A DNA stretch of 64,000 bases from Fibrobacter sp. (GCA_024399035.1 JAKSID010000008.1:21922-85921); one strand, 5' to 3'. Shown: positions 43,197 to 52,067, counted from the first letter of the stretch. Notes: generated by a model from the sequence alone, not told the origin. Made by a program: numbers and translations.

Positions 43197-44879
43197 ATGA
43201 CCACAAAAACTCATTCTGAACGTGATTTCTTTGATCGCGCAACCACAATGCTCAAGGCCTACGAAGCACTTGAGGATTTTTCACCTCTCAGTAAATATAC
43301 TCATGAAATTTTCGTAAATGCTTGGCAAGAAGAAATTGCACGTCATAAAGAAAAAAGCGCTCCATTGAAACCTATTGATTTTCTTCAGGTGCCTTTTAGA
43401 ATCGCGCAATTTAATGATGATGACACCGTTAAAGAAAAATACACGACATACATTGAAAGCGCACAGGAAAGACTTGGCAAGAACACAAACGCAGGAGATC
43501 ACTTAAATAAATATCAAAATCTCTTTCCGGAAACACGCCCTGAAAGAATTTTTGATGACGGTGATTTATTTCCCGAAGACAATGACATTGCGCAAGAATT
43601 TAACTTTGCCTATCGTTTTGCTCAATACGCACAAATTTGCATTGAACAAGAAAACGAAATGCTCATTGATATTTTCTTAGGAAATTCATTTGATCCAAAC
43701 AAAAGTCAACTTTTACCTAACGAGCTAAGGAGCATATTAAACAGCACCAAAATTTCTACTTCACCAAAAGAATTCTGGGAAAAATGGAAAGAATATTTTT
43801 CTCCAAGCTACATGAACATGAAGGAACTTGATAGGTTCCTCATGATATTCATTTTGAGTATAAATAAAAAGAAGCCAGAAAAAATCGCATTAAAAGAGAT
43901 TCTTTTAAAGGCTAGACTTTATAACATCATTTGTTATCCTGTTGATGTAATAAATAACCCGAGTGAAGATTTATTTTTTAAGCTTCGAGTACGCAAAGAA
44001 TTTGCTGAGAATAAAAAAATTGACCTAGAAAACATCAAGGACAAGTTAAACGGAATAACACCTGAACACAATTTATCTAAGAAAAAAGAATTTCTTGATC
44101 AAAAATGGTCTATTGCAACTCTAGTGAACTCCTTCAGTAATATTATTCCCATTATTAGTCAAATAAAAAAATTTATTTCATTCAACAACACAAATAAAGA
44201 CCAACTTGAAATAAACGAGAAATTGTTATCGGGAGATCCAAAGTTTCTCATTTTAGACAAAATTGAACTGCCGATTAAAAAGGATAACGAACCAAAATGG
44301 TTATTCCCTTTGGCACAACTTTTTTTTCAATTAAAGCAAAATCCCCAAAATTTAAATTTGATTAGTTTCATAATTGATTTAAAAGAAGGGCGAAATGCTC
44401 CCATTATAGAGGGTGAAGACCCCTCCGAATTCGTGTCTGAATTTCTTGTTCTATTGGCTCTTGCCGAATTCTTATCAAAAGACACTAAACAAATGAAAAT
44501 TTCTGGAAAAGAAATAGAGTATCCAAACAGCTTTAATCCAAATATAGTCTACTTCCGATTATCCCTCATTATGGGACAGTTTTTCGCCCATCCTAAAATT
44601 TCAAAATTCTTAACAAATCTAGATTTTGCGAAGATTGTTCCTGTTGATCTTTTCAAGAATCTTGGTGATACATTAAAACAAATACCCAATATTTTAAATT
44701 TGAATGCCGAAACTCTGCAAAATGTAAAGAACCAATTCGATATTATGGGGAATCAATTGATTCAAACAAACCCTGACAACATAAAGGAAACTACCAATCG
44801 CATTTTATCAAAAATGCAGGATTTACAGCAGCAGTTAATGTCACAACAAGAAAAAAACGACCTCGAAGTTAGTAACTAA
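43197..44879 (+). CDS. AT-rich orphan protein, helical
   Basis: A 560-aa protein with no signal peptide and no domain I recognise. It is predicted to be mostly helical, with many Asn, Lys, Ile and Phe residues; one more hydrophobic region lies at about 305-325. The ATG at 43197 is chosen because the frame upstream (22 codons) has no likeness to protein; the ribosome site is weak. Base and codon use (many AAA, AAT, TTT) is much more AT-rich than the neighbours, suggesting recent acquisition. It opens the 43.2-49.8 kb locus. Confidence 0.75.
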   Translation: MTTKTHSERDFFDRATTMLKAYEALEDFSPLSKYTHEIFVNAWQEEIARHKEKSAPLKPIDFLQVPFRIAQFNDDDTVKEKYTTYIESAQERLGKNTNAGDHLNKYQNLFPETRPERIFDDGDLFPEDNDIAQEFNFAYRFAQYAQICIEQENEMLIDIFLGNSFDPNKSQLLPNELRSILNSTKISTSPKEFWEKWKEYFSPSYMNMKELDRFLMIFILSINKKKPEKIALKEILLKARLYNIICYPVDVINNPSEDLFFKLRVRKEFAENKKIDLENIKDKLNGITPEHNLSKKKEFLDQKWSIATLVNSFSNIIPIISQIKKFISFNNTNKDQLEINEKLLSGDPKFLILDKIELPIKKDNEPKWLFPLAQLFFQLKQNPQNLNLISFIIDLKEGRNAPIIEGEDPSEFVSEFLVLLALAEFLSKDTKQMKISGKEIEYPNSFNPNIVYFRLSLIMGQFFAHPKISKFLTNLDFAKIVPVDLFKNLGDTLKQIPNILNLNAETLQNVKNQFDIMGNQLIQTNPDNIKETTNRILSKMQDLQQQLMSQQEKNDLEVSN

Positions 44880-44942
44880 AAAATCGCGGCCCTGACATAA
44901 TTAACCCCAAAAAAGCGCAAGTGGATTGATCGCCATATAGCA

Positions 44943-44971
44943 TTGGATACCTCCAGCTCCTTACTTATATT
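44943..44971 (+). promoter_or_regulatory. promoter of the 35-aa micro-protein gene
   Basis: TTGGAT (44943-44948) and TATATT (44966-44971) with a 17-base spacer. The predicted transcript starts near 44978 and carries the GGAGG site and the 35-aa ORF, ending at the terminator at 45164. Confidence 0.7.
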
Positions 44972-45013
44972 GAAGTTAACCAAAACACTTCAACACATAA
45001 GGAGGCAATTCTC

Positions 45014-45121
45014 ATGGCAAAACCACAAAATGATCCTAATGGAGCAGGATGGCCAACTGGCCATGGCGGCGGAACCGGACCATCTGGCAACGGACGCGGC
45101 AACAACAACCCTAAGAAATAA
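45014..45121 (+). CDS. 35-aa Gly/Asn/Pro-rich micro-protein
   Basis: A short gene with a strong GGAGG site 8 bases before its ATG, its own promoter and its own terminator. It begins MAKPQNDPNGAGWPTG, then is Gly-rich and ends GNNNPKK; no hydrophobic helix. Such NDPNG...W-P small proteins are, as I recall, found in other bacteria as uncharacterised peptides. The gene is too well framed by signals to be chance. The role is unknown; a partner of nearby proteins is possible. Confidence 0.75.
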   Translation: MAKPQNDPNGAGWPTGHGGGTGPSGNGRGNNNPKK

Positions 45122-45139
45122 TTTTTAATGACAGCAGGA

Positions 45140-45164
45140 AGCAGTGAAAATTTCACTGCTTTTT
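45140..45164 (+). terminator. intrinsic terminator of the micro-protein gene
   Basis: A perfect 9-bp stem AGCAGTGAA/TTCACTGCT with a 3-base loop, followed by T4. Confidence 0.75.
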
Positions 45165-45313
45165 CCCTTCTCACCACATTCAAAACGCCAAAAGGCTTTT
45201 GCCACCGCAAAAGTCCGGGGCCTTCTTGTCCCTTTTTGCCCCTTTCGGCAAATCTAAATCTGTAAAAGAAGGCAGGAAACTCCGTCTCAAGTCACCTTAG
45301 CAAAGGAAGCATC

Positions 45314-46054
45314 ATGTTTAAGGAATTCATCCGTATCGTAGGAACCCCCAGAAAAATCACCTCGCAGGAACAGGCCAACGCGGAGCTTGGCCGTTTCAAG
45401 AAGGCCATAGGTTCTATCAACAATTTGAGCCCCATCATGCGTGAATATATCGCGGCACGTTGCAGGATTATTCGTGAAAAATATCCCCGCCTTCGCGAGG
45501 ATATCGCCAATATTTTTCAACTCCTGGTGGAAACATGCGTTGAAGGCTATAAGGTCCATAATGCGGATCTTTTTACCGGAGCAAAACATTCCATTGAATG
45601 GTGGGAAAGGGAATCTCAGCGCCTATTCAATATTTTAAAGCCATCCAAGATCACAACAGAAAAGCATCAAAAGAGAAAGGGAAAAGTAGTACGCAAGCCT
45701 CAGGAAAAAAAGATTACGCTTCGAACTGACATCCCCATTATTCTTATCACGGGCATCACCAACAAAAAAGAACCCATTGAACAAGCCTGCGGATTTGAAG
45801 TCAAGGAAGTTCTTGTTGAAAGATGGGCTCCAAACCTAAAGAAAGTGGATGCCATTTGCGAGGGTGCCAGCAAGTCAACTTTTGGGATTTTTGTATGCCT
45901 TTGCAAAAATACTTGCCATGCAGTTGCTGAAGTAGCCCAAAAATACACCAAAGGAGCAAGTAAGTGGATTGTCCTCAAAGTGTTTAAGAATAACTCACAG
46001 ATTGTTGCTGAAAGTATCCGAAAGGCAATTCTAGCAGCAGGTTTTGCAATCTAG
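45314..46054 (+). CDS. DUF2325-like protein
   Basis: A 246-aa cytoplasmic protein. The N-terminal 120 residues are helical and basic (KLRED-type and KHQKRKGKVVRK stretches). The C-terminal 110 residues look like the small Rossmann-like DUF2325 domain: a GITNKKEPIEQACGF start, a central ILV-rich strand, a CKNTCHAVAEVAQK helix and a final VLKVFKNNSQIVAESIRKAI. An AAGGAAG site precedes the ATG. The match is by remembered pattern and moderate. It stands between the two micro-protein parts of the locus. Confidence 0.5.
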   Translation: MFKEFIRIVGTPRKITSQEQANAELGRFKKAIGSINNLSPIMREYIAARCRIIREKYPRLREDIANIFQLLVETCVEGYKVHNADLFTGAKHSIEWWERESQRLFNILKPSKITTEKHQKRKGKVVRKPQEKKITLRTDIPIILITGITNKKEPIEQACGFEVKEVLVERWAPNLKKVDAICEGASKSTFGIFVCLCKNTCHAVAEVAQKYTKGASKWIVLKVFKNNSQIVAESIRKAILAAGFAI

Positions 46055-46059
46055 GTGCG

Positions 46060-46488
46060 CTACCGACCCCATTCTTCATCGGCTTCTTCCTTTTCAACGC
46101 GAGCGATGACTTGTTTTTGGAATTCATTCCAGAAGTCAGTCCCCACGTTGTTAATGATCCAGCGCTTGGAATCGCAGTTCTTTTTACCCACTACAACAGT
46201 ACCATCATCAAGGAGGTAATTGCGTAAGTTAGTCAAGTAATCTATTGCCAGCGAAAGTCGCGATTTGTCTGGGCAGTCCTTCTCCAGTGCACTTGGGGAG
46301 TCTGGCCTAGGAGGCTTCTTCCAGAACTTCTTTACTCGTTCGTAATTGAATTCGTAGTCGAAATCCTCCTCATGAAGGGCAAGCTCGTAACGTTCTGCAG
46401 CCTTGGCGAAAGTCAATTCACGTTCACGAAATATCTCGTGAAGCTCGTTTCGAAGGGTTCGCCATTTTTCTACAGGATCTGCAATCAT
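46060..46488 (-). CDS. hypothetical helical protein, possibly membrane-anchored
   Basis: A 143-aa charged, helical protein (WRTLRNELHEIFRERELTFAKAAERYELAL, LAIDYLTNLRNYLLDD). The ATG at 46488 follows the upstream stop by 4 bases. A TTG 15 codons earlier (46533) would add a hydrophobic stretch (ILAVSLVLVALVKL) that could anchor it in the membrane but would overlap the upstream gene by 41 bases. The layout resembles DUF4760-type proteins, which usually have such an anchor. Neither start has a clear ribosome site. Confidence 0.55.
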   Translation of the reverse strand: MIADPVEKWRTLRNELHEIFRERELTFAKAAERYELALHEEDFDYEFNYERVKKFWKKPPRPDSPSALEKDCPDKSRLSLAIDYLTNLRNYLLDDGTVVVGKKNCDSKRWIINNVGTDFWNEFQKQVIARVEKEEADEEWGR

Positions 46489-46492
46489 CAGC

Positions 46493-46882
46493 TTAACGAG
46501 GGCAACTAGAACTAACGATACTGCTAATATCAACAGCGCTCATTTTTTTCTTGCATTCCATGTCCTGAATCGCCTTGGCGCACTTTTCAGTACGAGCAGA
46601 AATGCTGGCCACTCCGGAGCAGGAATTGAGGCAAGCATCCATGAGTCTATACTCAATCACAATGTCAAAGCGCTCACAACTAAACTTTTTGTGCAAGAAA
46701 GCACCTGCCGCAGCAGCTGCCAGCGCTATACCGCCCTTTTCCACGACTTCTTCCGTAGAAGATTCGCTGGCCTTAAGTTCCACACGGGAACCGCAATCAC
46801 AAGGAGCGCAGGTAGCTGCACCAGATTGGGCGTAAACGGAGGCAGACAAAGTCAAAAATAGAGTAGCAAGAATTTTCTTCAT
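46493..46882 (-). CDS. secreted Cys-rich protein with internal hydrophobic segment
   Basis: A 129-aa protein with a Sec signal (MKKILATLFLTLSASVYA), a CAPCDCG cluster, a short Ala-rich hydrophobic segment (about 50-62) and six further Cys residues in CLNSCSG, KC, ECKKK and SSSCPR. Disulfide bonds in the periplasm are likely. It is divergent from the J-domain gene and directly upstream of the 143-aa gene. No family recognised. The CxxCxC motif after the signal also occurs in the protein at 49940. Confidence 0.65.
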   Translation of the reverse strand: MKKILATLFLTLSASVYAQSGAATCAPCDCGSRVELKASESSTEEVVEKGGIALAAAAAGAFLHKKFSCERFDIVIEYRLMDACLNSCSGVASISARTEKCAKAIQDMECKKKMSAVDISSIVSSSCPR

Positions 46883-46934
46883 ATAAGCAAATATAATACG
46901 AAATTCACCAGTTATTCAAAATTATGAGGTTTTT

Positions 46935-48395
46935 ATGTTCGGATTTAAAAGCAAAAAACAGAAGGAAGCGGAGCGACTTGCAAAGGAAAAGGAACTCCAG
47001 GAGATTGAAGCCAGGCGACTTGCCAAAGAAGCAAAGCTCGAGGAACGCATCAACAATTCGGAAACTCTTCAAAAGTCTAATGAACAGTTGCAGATGAACG
47101 CACAGGAGACCCTGAAGGGATCCCTCATCTTGGCCCAGGAAAACCATCGTCTATCTCTTGAAATGAAGGAGATGGTGGAAAGACACCAGCAGAAGGAAAT
47201 TATCCTTAATGCCAGAGAAGCCCGCATCAAGGACGACGAGGAAAAAACTCGCAAGCACCTTATGGCCGCTGAGGAAAAAAATGCTCGCGCCAGACAGATC
47301 GAAATTCTGCTGCAAGGCAGGGACAGCGAACTTAAGCGCAGCGAGCAGCTTGTGGAGAAAAAGGATCGTGAGCTGGACAAGGAACGCAAGGAAATCAAGG
47401 AACGAGAAAAGGACGCCCAGAATAGCAAGGAAAGGTATGACGCCTTGAAGTCGGAACTGGACCGCACCAAGGATGAAACCGAACGCCTGAATCGAGAAGC
47501 CAAGGAAAATGCCAAGGCCTCAAAAAAGGAACGTACCGAGGCAGACGCCATCTACGCCAAAGCCAAAACACTCGAAACAGACATGGCCGCTAAAGAAGAA
47601 TCCTTGCGCAAGGGATACGAAGAGAAGAACGAAGCCTTGAACGCCAAGATTGCCGAATATGATCGCAAGATCGCAGAAATGGATCAAATCAAGGAACAAT
47701 TCGAAGACATCAACTTCGATGATACCGAAGATGGCCGCAAGGCAAAGATTGTCGTCAAGGAAACCATAAGGCAGGCTCTTAAAACTGCGGAAAAACTGAT
47801 GGATTCCTTTAAGGAACTGGATGACAAATACTGCAGCGGGACATTCAAGGGTTTCGCTATTCCCCTAAGCGAAATTGACTCTGATTTTGAAGATCTCAAA
47901 GTCCAATACCAACAGGTCATGGAACATTCCGAAGCTAGTGGAATCCAAGCCATGGTAGCACCTCTCATCAGCACCATCGAAAAGGCCATCGTTGATGCCG
48001 GCGACAGCAAGGACAAATGGGATTTTGCCGAATGTTATCGAAGCATCCAGTTGGGTTTGGTCAGCTGCAAGAATTATGAAATCTTGGTAGGCATCCTGTG
48101 TAGCGGAGACGCCGGTGCTGAGGAAGAAGCAACCACCAGCGAAGACTCCGAGGAATTCGTAGACTACTACGAGATCCTGGAAGTTGACGAAGATGCGGAT
48201 GATCAGAAGATTAAACATGCCTACAGAAAGCAGGCAAAGAAGTGGCATCCAGACAAGTTTGCATCTGCCTCGGAGGAGGAACGCCTTGCCGCCGAAGAAA
48301 AGATGCGTCAGATCAACAAGGCAAAGGAAGTCTTGCTGGACGAAACCAAACGAAACGAATTCAACCAAAGAAGAAACATGCGCAAAGCCGCATAA
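46935..48395 (+). CDS. coiled-coil protein with C-terminal J domain
   Basis: A 486-aa cytoplasmic protein. Residues about 5-265 form a very long charged coiled coil; about 265-400 is a globular helical part; the C-terminal 77 residues are a DnaJ domain with the HPD motif (438-440), which should recruit and stimulate an Hsp70 (DnaK). J domains at the C-terminus after a long coiled coil are unlike DnaJ itself and suggest a client-specific adaptor. A GAGG site precedes the ATG. The vWA gene follows after 9 bases, so the two form an operon. Confidence 0.85.
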   Translation: MFGFKSKKQKEAERLAKEKELQEIEARRLAKEAKLEERINNSETLQKSNEQLQMNAQETLKGSLILAQENHRLSLEMKEMVERHQQKEIILNAREARIKDDEEKTRKHLMAAEEKNARARQIEILLQGRDSELKRSEQLVEKKDRELDKERKEIKEREKDAQNSKERYDALKSELDRTKDETERLNREAKENAKASKKERTEADAIYAKAKTLETDMAAKEESLRKGYEEKNEALNAKIAEYDRKIAEMDQIKEQFEDINFDDTEDGRKAKIVVKETIRQALKTAEKLMDSFKELDDKYCSGTFKGFAIPLSEIDSDFEDLKVQYQQVMEHSEASGIQAMVAPLISTIEKAIVDAGDSKDKWDFAECYRSIQLGLVSCKNYEILVGILCSGDAGAEEEATTSEDSEEFVDYYEILEVDEDADDQKIKHAYRKQAKKWHPDKFASASEEERLAAEEKMRQINKAKEVLLDETKRNEFNQRRNMRKAA

Positions 48396-48404
48396 GGAGT
48401 AAAT

Positions 48405-49334
48405 ATGAGCAAAGAACTGATCCTCCCCACCATAAAGAAAGGTGGCGCACTGGCCGCAGTCAAGGGCGGCACCCACAAGATTGCAACTCTAGACCTTTCC
48501 AAGAAAGCCGGGGTCATCAAGGCACTGAAGGATGACGCCAGCTCCATCCAGGAACAGATGCAACAGAAATACCACGGCCTCGACCTGATGCTGGTTGGAG
48601 ATCTTACCGGATCTATGAGCCAGTACTATACCCTGCTGAAAAGCAAGTTCCACGAGATCTCAGAAAAACTGTTCCCCCTCATCCAAAACTTACGTATTGG
48701 AATTATTTTCTACCTGGATCACGGCTGTGGTGACCCCTATGTCACCAAGATTTGCCAGCCCACAAACAGCCTGCAAGAAATCAAGGCATTCATTGACGCA
48801 ACACATACTGGAAACGGCGGTGACGCAGATGAAGCTGTAGAAGACGCACTCAATGACCTACTTCATAATGTACAGTGGCACGAAGTTCACAACCGTTCCG
48901 TGGTTCTCTTCGGCGATGCCAAGTGTCATAGACCGGAACAATGCCCGGATCATTATGATTTCTTTGAAATCACCAAGGGACTGTTCAACAAGCAAACAAC
49001 CATTAATACTGTTTACTGCGGCCGGGACCATATCCAAAACATGAATGTAGTTGAAATTGGTGACTTCAACAAACCATTTTATCTTAGTAATGATGCTGAA
49101 TTTTTCGCATGGCTTGCTAACGTAACCGGAGGCATGGCAATTACCGTCGAAAACGTCGGTGATCTACTAGACATTATCCTTACCGCCGCCGCAAAGGATG
49201 GCGGCAAACTGGAAGAATTCGCTAAGACCGTATCTCGCGAACCACAGAAACTGAAGCTCATTGAAATGGCCAAGAAGGCCGAAACACGCCTACTCACAGC
49301 TCGCAAGAACATGATGCTGGGCTACTCAAAGTAA
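48405..49334 (+). CDS. von Willebrand factor A-domain protein
   Basis: A 309-aa cytoplasmic protein with a vWA domain: MIDAS motif DLTGS (Asp66, Thr68, Ser70), then GNGGDADEAVEDAL and an LFGDAKCH strand, the pattern seen in alpha-kinase-associated vWA proteins. A basic lead (1-55) and a helical tail (270-309) flank it. vWA domains bind protein partners through a metal ion. An AAGGAG site precedes the ATG, 9 bases after the J-domain gene. It is followed by the 49-aa micro-protein. A scaffold or partner role with the J-domain protein is inferred. Confidence 0.88.
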   Translation: MSKELILPTIKKGGALAAVKGGTHKIATLDLSKKAGVIKALKDDASSIQEQMQQKYHGLDLMLVGDLTGSMSQYYTLLKSKFHEISEKLFPLIQNLRIGIIFYLDHGCGDPYVTKICQPTNSLQEIKAFIDATHTGNGGDADEAVEDALNDLLHNVQWHEVHNRSVVLFGDAKCHRPEQCPDHYDFFEITKGLFNKQTTINTVYCGRDHIQNMNVVEIGDFNKPFYLSNDAEFFAWLANVTGGMAITVENVGDLLDIILTAAAKDGGKLEEFAKTVSREPQKLKLIEMAKKAETRLLTARKNMMLGYSK

Positions 49335-49358
49335 ACACCAAAATACAAGGAGACATCT

Positions 49359-49508
49359 ATGTCCAAACAGTCGAACCTCAACAATCATGCCAACCAGCTT
49401 AATTCCAACAAGGGAACCTGCGGAATTAACAAGCAGTACAAAGCCGTCCTGGACAACCGTTCCAACCAGCTGAATCCTAACAACAAACTCTACAAGGGAG
49501 GCAAGTAA
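49359..49508 (+). CDS. 49-aa Asn-rich micro-protein with internal duplication
   Basis: A short gene 24 bases after the vWA gene with an AAGGAG site 8 bases before the ATG. It encodes MSKQSNLNNHANQLNSNKG, a linker with one Cys, then DNRSNQLNPNNKLYKGGK. The two halves share an N-x-(A/S)NQLN-(S/P)-N-(K/N) unit. Such NANQLNPNN peptides recur, as I remember, as uncharacterised small proteins in other bacteria. There is no membrane segment. It probably belongs to the J-domain/vWA operon. Confidence 0.75.
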   Translation: MSKQSNLNNHANQLNSNKGTCGINKQYKAVLDNRSNQLNPNNKLYKGGK

Positions 49509-49533
49509 CCTTTCGCACACCTAGTGCGTGCAA

Positions 49534-49795
49534 AACCCACGCCCCTTGGGTTTCGTCCTTTGGCGAGATCCATGATTTCTTGCACAGTTCGGTCATCAGG
49601 GAGACTGAAATCGGCTTTTTTTCACGCACTTGATGAACCGGGCTGTGTTTTTTATTTATTTTTCTTTTACATAGCGGTTTACCGCGAACGGAAAATTTTA
49701 GAGCTTTGCTCCCTATCTTCTAGACTGAAAATCGGCAAAATTCTCAAACGCAGAAGATAACAGGCAAACGCTCGCGTCCCTATGGGGCGTGGGTT
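49534..49795. repeat. non-coding segment bounded by 12-bp inverted repeats
   Basis: AACCCACGCCCC (49534-49545) and GGGGCGTGGGTT (49784-49795) are perfect complements 238 bases apart, with weaker likeness continuing inward. Inside is a direct repeat, AGACTGAAATCGGC near 49602 and AGACTGAAAATCGGC near 49722. Between 49509 and 49939 no gene is credible. It could be a structured RNA closed by a long-range stem, or a small non-autonomous mobile element. Confidence 0.6.
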
Positions 49796-49939
49796 GTTGT
49801 TGTTATTTGTGCGTAATGGCTTTGCCGAGCCTCAGTCTGCAGATAGCGATGGACGACTCCACGCCTTTTTTATTGAAAATTGGCATCGAGAATTCCTCTG
49901 AGCAATCTCCAAAAGCAACCTCAATCATTTGGAGTATAC

Positions 49940-51241
49940 ATGAGGAAGCCAACTTTTCTTTTAGTAGCCATTGCCGCAACTTCGTTGTGGGCAAATTCCA
50001 TGTGCGTAGAACTATGCGTCCCCTGCACAGAAAATAATGACGCGACCTGCGAAAAAGTTCAATCGCTTTGCGATTGCCCCGCAATTATAGACAGCCTTAA
50101 GGCCGCCGAAGTAGCCGCAGCTGAAGCCTCCAAGGCTGCAGAAGAAGCTGCAGCTGCAAAAGCAGAAGCAATTGCCGCAAGCAAGAAACAACTGACATTA
50201 AATTTACTCGAAGGTTGCGGAGCTAATGTTTGCGAAAAGAATCTGTACTTCATAGACGAAGTTTTTCAAAAAAGTGAATCGATTGAGAGCGAAGCCTCTG
50301 CAAGCGATGTAGACAAAATCAGCTTGCTGGATGCAGCCGAAAATCTAGGCAACACTGCGGTCTCCATCTGTTCCGGGACATCCGGGGATTGCACAGTAAA
50401 GCTTTCCTACGAAAGCACAACCATGAAATTGGTTTCAGTTCAGAAAATTGAAAAAACGGATGTTGCAACAACTGCTGCCGACAGCGACACAGAATCCCAG
50501 GAAATCCCACAAACCGTTAAAACAGAGGAGGTAGAGAAAGAGTCTACACCCAAAACCAAATCCTCTTCAATTTATGATCAATATCCTTGGCTAAAAGTAG
50601 ACGGGAAACAATGGCGACTTGGTTTCAGCTTGAATTACGGTATGGGTGATGAAGTAGATTTCTGGAGAGTCAAGGGACTCAGTTCTAAAAATACTGACGA
50701 GGGGTTAAGCCTTGATGCAGGCCTAGGCTTTGTTTTCCGTTGGTATTTTACACCATTCCTTTCTTTCCAAACAGGCTTGAGTGTTTTCTTTTATTATGTC
50801 AATATCTATGATGAGAACTTCCGCGAAGTTCAGGTTATCTACACAAACAATTGGGGAAATAGCCAAACTGCGCGCGAAAATATCGAAGTTGATGCCGACA
50901 GTTGGAATATCTCATCTGAATTACCTCTTACCATTAGACTTGGAATTCCCTTGGGATTCCTACAACCCTATGCTAGTTTCACCCATACCTTCCGCAAACC
51001 CTATTTTGGCAGTACGTGGATGGACATTGAAGGATATTACTGCTACAAGGAGTTGGGTAGCAATAGCGGTACCTACGCCCCCTCAGACTGGGAATTCGAG
51101 GGATGGTTTGGCATCGGCTTAGAGTTCAACCGCTTTATTTCCGCAGAATTCCAGTGGATGCTCTATTCCAAGGTGATTGAAAGTGAACGCGGACACAAGA
51201 ACGAAAATTATTGGCGCACAAGCCTTCAGTTTGTCTGGTAA
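49940..51241 (+). CDS. outer-membrane beta-barrel protein with Cys/Ala-rich N-terminal part
   Basis: A 433-aa protein. The ATG at 49940 has a TTTGGAG site and gives a signal peptide (MRKPTFLLVAIAATSLWA). A Cys-rich stretch (CVELCVPCTENNDATCEKV...CDC) and an Ala/Glu-rich helical stretch (about 52-80) follow, then a linker and a C-terminal beta-barrel-like part (about 215-433) ending in Phe-Val-Trp. It belongs to no family I can name. The lipoprotein gene follows after 12 bases. Confidence 0.72.
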   Translation: MRKPTFLLVAIAATSLWANSMCVELCVPCTENNDATCEKVQSLCDCPAIIDSLKAAEVAAAEASKAAEEAAAAKAEAIAASKKQLTLNLLEGCGANVCEKNLYFIDEVFQKSESIESEASASDVDKISLLDAAENLGNTAVSICSGTSGDCTVKLSYESTTMKLVSVQKIEKTDVATTAADSDTESQEIPQTVKTEEVEKESTPKTKSSSIYDQYPWLKVDGKQWRLGFSLNYGMGDEVDFWRVKGLSSKNTDEGLSLDAGLGFVFRWYFTPFLSFQTGLSVFFYYVNIYDENFREVQVIYTNNWGNSQTARENIEVDADSWNISSELPLTIRLGIPLGFLQPYASFTHTFRKPYFGSTWMDIEGYYCYKELGSNSGTYAPSDWEFEGWFGIGLEFNRFISAEFQWMLYSKVIESERGHKNENYWRTSLQFVW

Positions 51242-51253
51242 AGGAGTTGCATT

Positions 51254-51940
51254 ATGAAAAAGCAAAATATTCTCTTTTCAGTCTTTGGCTCCATTGCAAT
51301 CCTTTTCCTTATGGGATGTGGAAATGGAGGAGATCTTTTCACCGTAGATAACGCAAATGATGAGATTGACAACGTGGAATACAAATCCCAAATAAATCTT
51401 CGCGAAGATGTTTTGAGTAGTTCGTCTCGCTATAGCAGCTCATCACGTTATAGTAGCAGCTCGTCACGTTATAGTAGTTCTTCTAGTAAGAATGAAGTAA
51501 ATGAATATCTATACAAGGCCTACACCTTAATTATTGACTTGAATTACTTTGAGCAGGTTTCTGACAACTGGGAAGCAATGAATTCCCATAAGGGGGACTA
51601 TTCCGATGGAGATCCCCTGGTGTACTTTATCATTATAACGTATGCCGACGGAGAAACAGTGGATTCCGTAGTGACCGAAAAATTCAAGGTTGGCGAAGAT
51701 GTTGGAATATGGAACGGAAGCAATCTCTACACCAATTACATGACTGGCGGCGCGAACAAAATTTCCATTTGCCCCGTAGTCTATGAACGAAACGTTATTG
51801 AGCTAAATGTCAACCATTCTTCAATGTACTGTTATTTCATTGATAATCCTTCTTCCAAGATGAATCAATGGATTAGCCAAAGTGATTACAGAGCCTCCGA
51901 TTATAAATTGGAATGGAAGGTAAAACTATACTACAACTAA
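51254..51940 (+). CDS. lipoprotein with Ser/Tyr/Arg repeat linker
   Basis: A 228-aa lipoprotein: lipobox LMGC near residue 23, then a linker of repeated SSSRY units (about 55-80), then a beta-rich domain of about 145 residues with no known motif. An AAGGAG site precedes the ATG, 12 bases after the beta-barrel gene. The DNA of the linker is an imperfect tandem repeat (TCACGTTATAGTAG type) that could change length by slippage. Confidence 0.75.
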   Translation: MKKQNILFSVFGSIAILFLMGCGNGGDLFTVDNANDEIDNVEYKSQINLREDVLSSSSRYSSSSRYSSSSSRYSSSSSKNEVNEYLYKAYTLIIDLNYFEQVSDNWEAMNSHKGDYSDGDPLVYFIIITYADGETVDSVVTEKFKVGEDVGIWNGSNLYTNYMTGGANKISICPVVYERNVIELNVNHSSMYCYFIDNPSSKMNQWISQSDYRASDYKLEWKVKLYYN

Positions 51941-51989
51941 TTTTTGAAGATTTCTTTACAAAAAGCAAGCAGTTGTTTGCAAAATGAAG

Positions 51990-52025
51990 GGCAGGGCCGA
52001 GATGGCCTTGCCTTTTATTTTTTTT
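51990..52025 (+). terminator. intrinsic terminator
   Basis: GGCAGGGCC/GGCCTTGCC stem of 9 bp with G-U pairs, followed by a T-rich tail, about 50 bases after the lipoprotein gene. Confidence 0.8.
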
Positions 52026-52067
52026 GAATTAGATTTTATACAAATTTACTTTGGTTAGAGAGGACTT

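Noticed and set aside
49534..49795. Retron-type non-coding RNA (flanking inverted repeats)
   Set aside because: No reverse transcriptase gene lies anywhere in the window.
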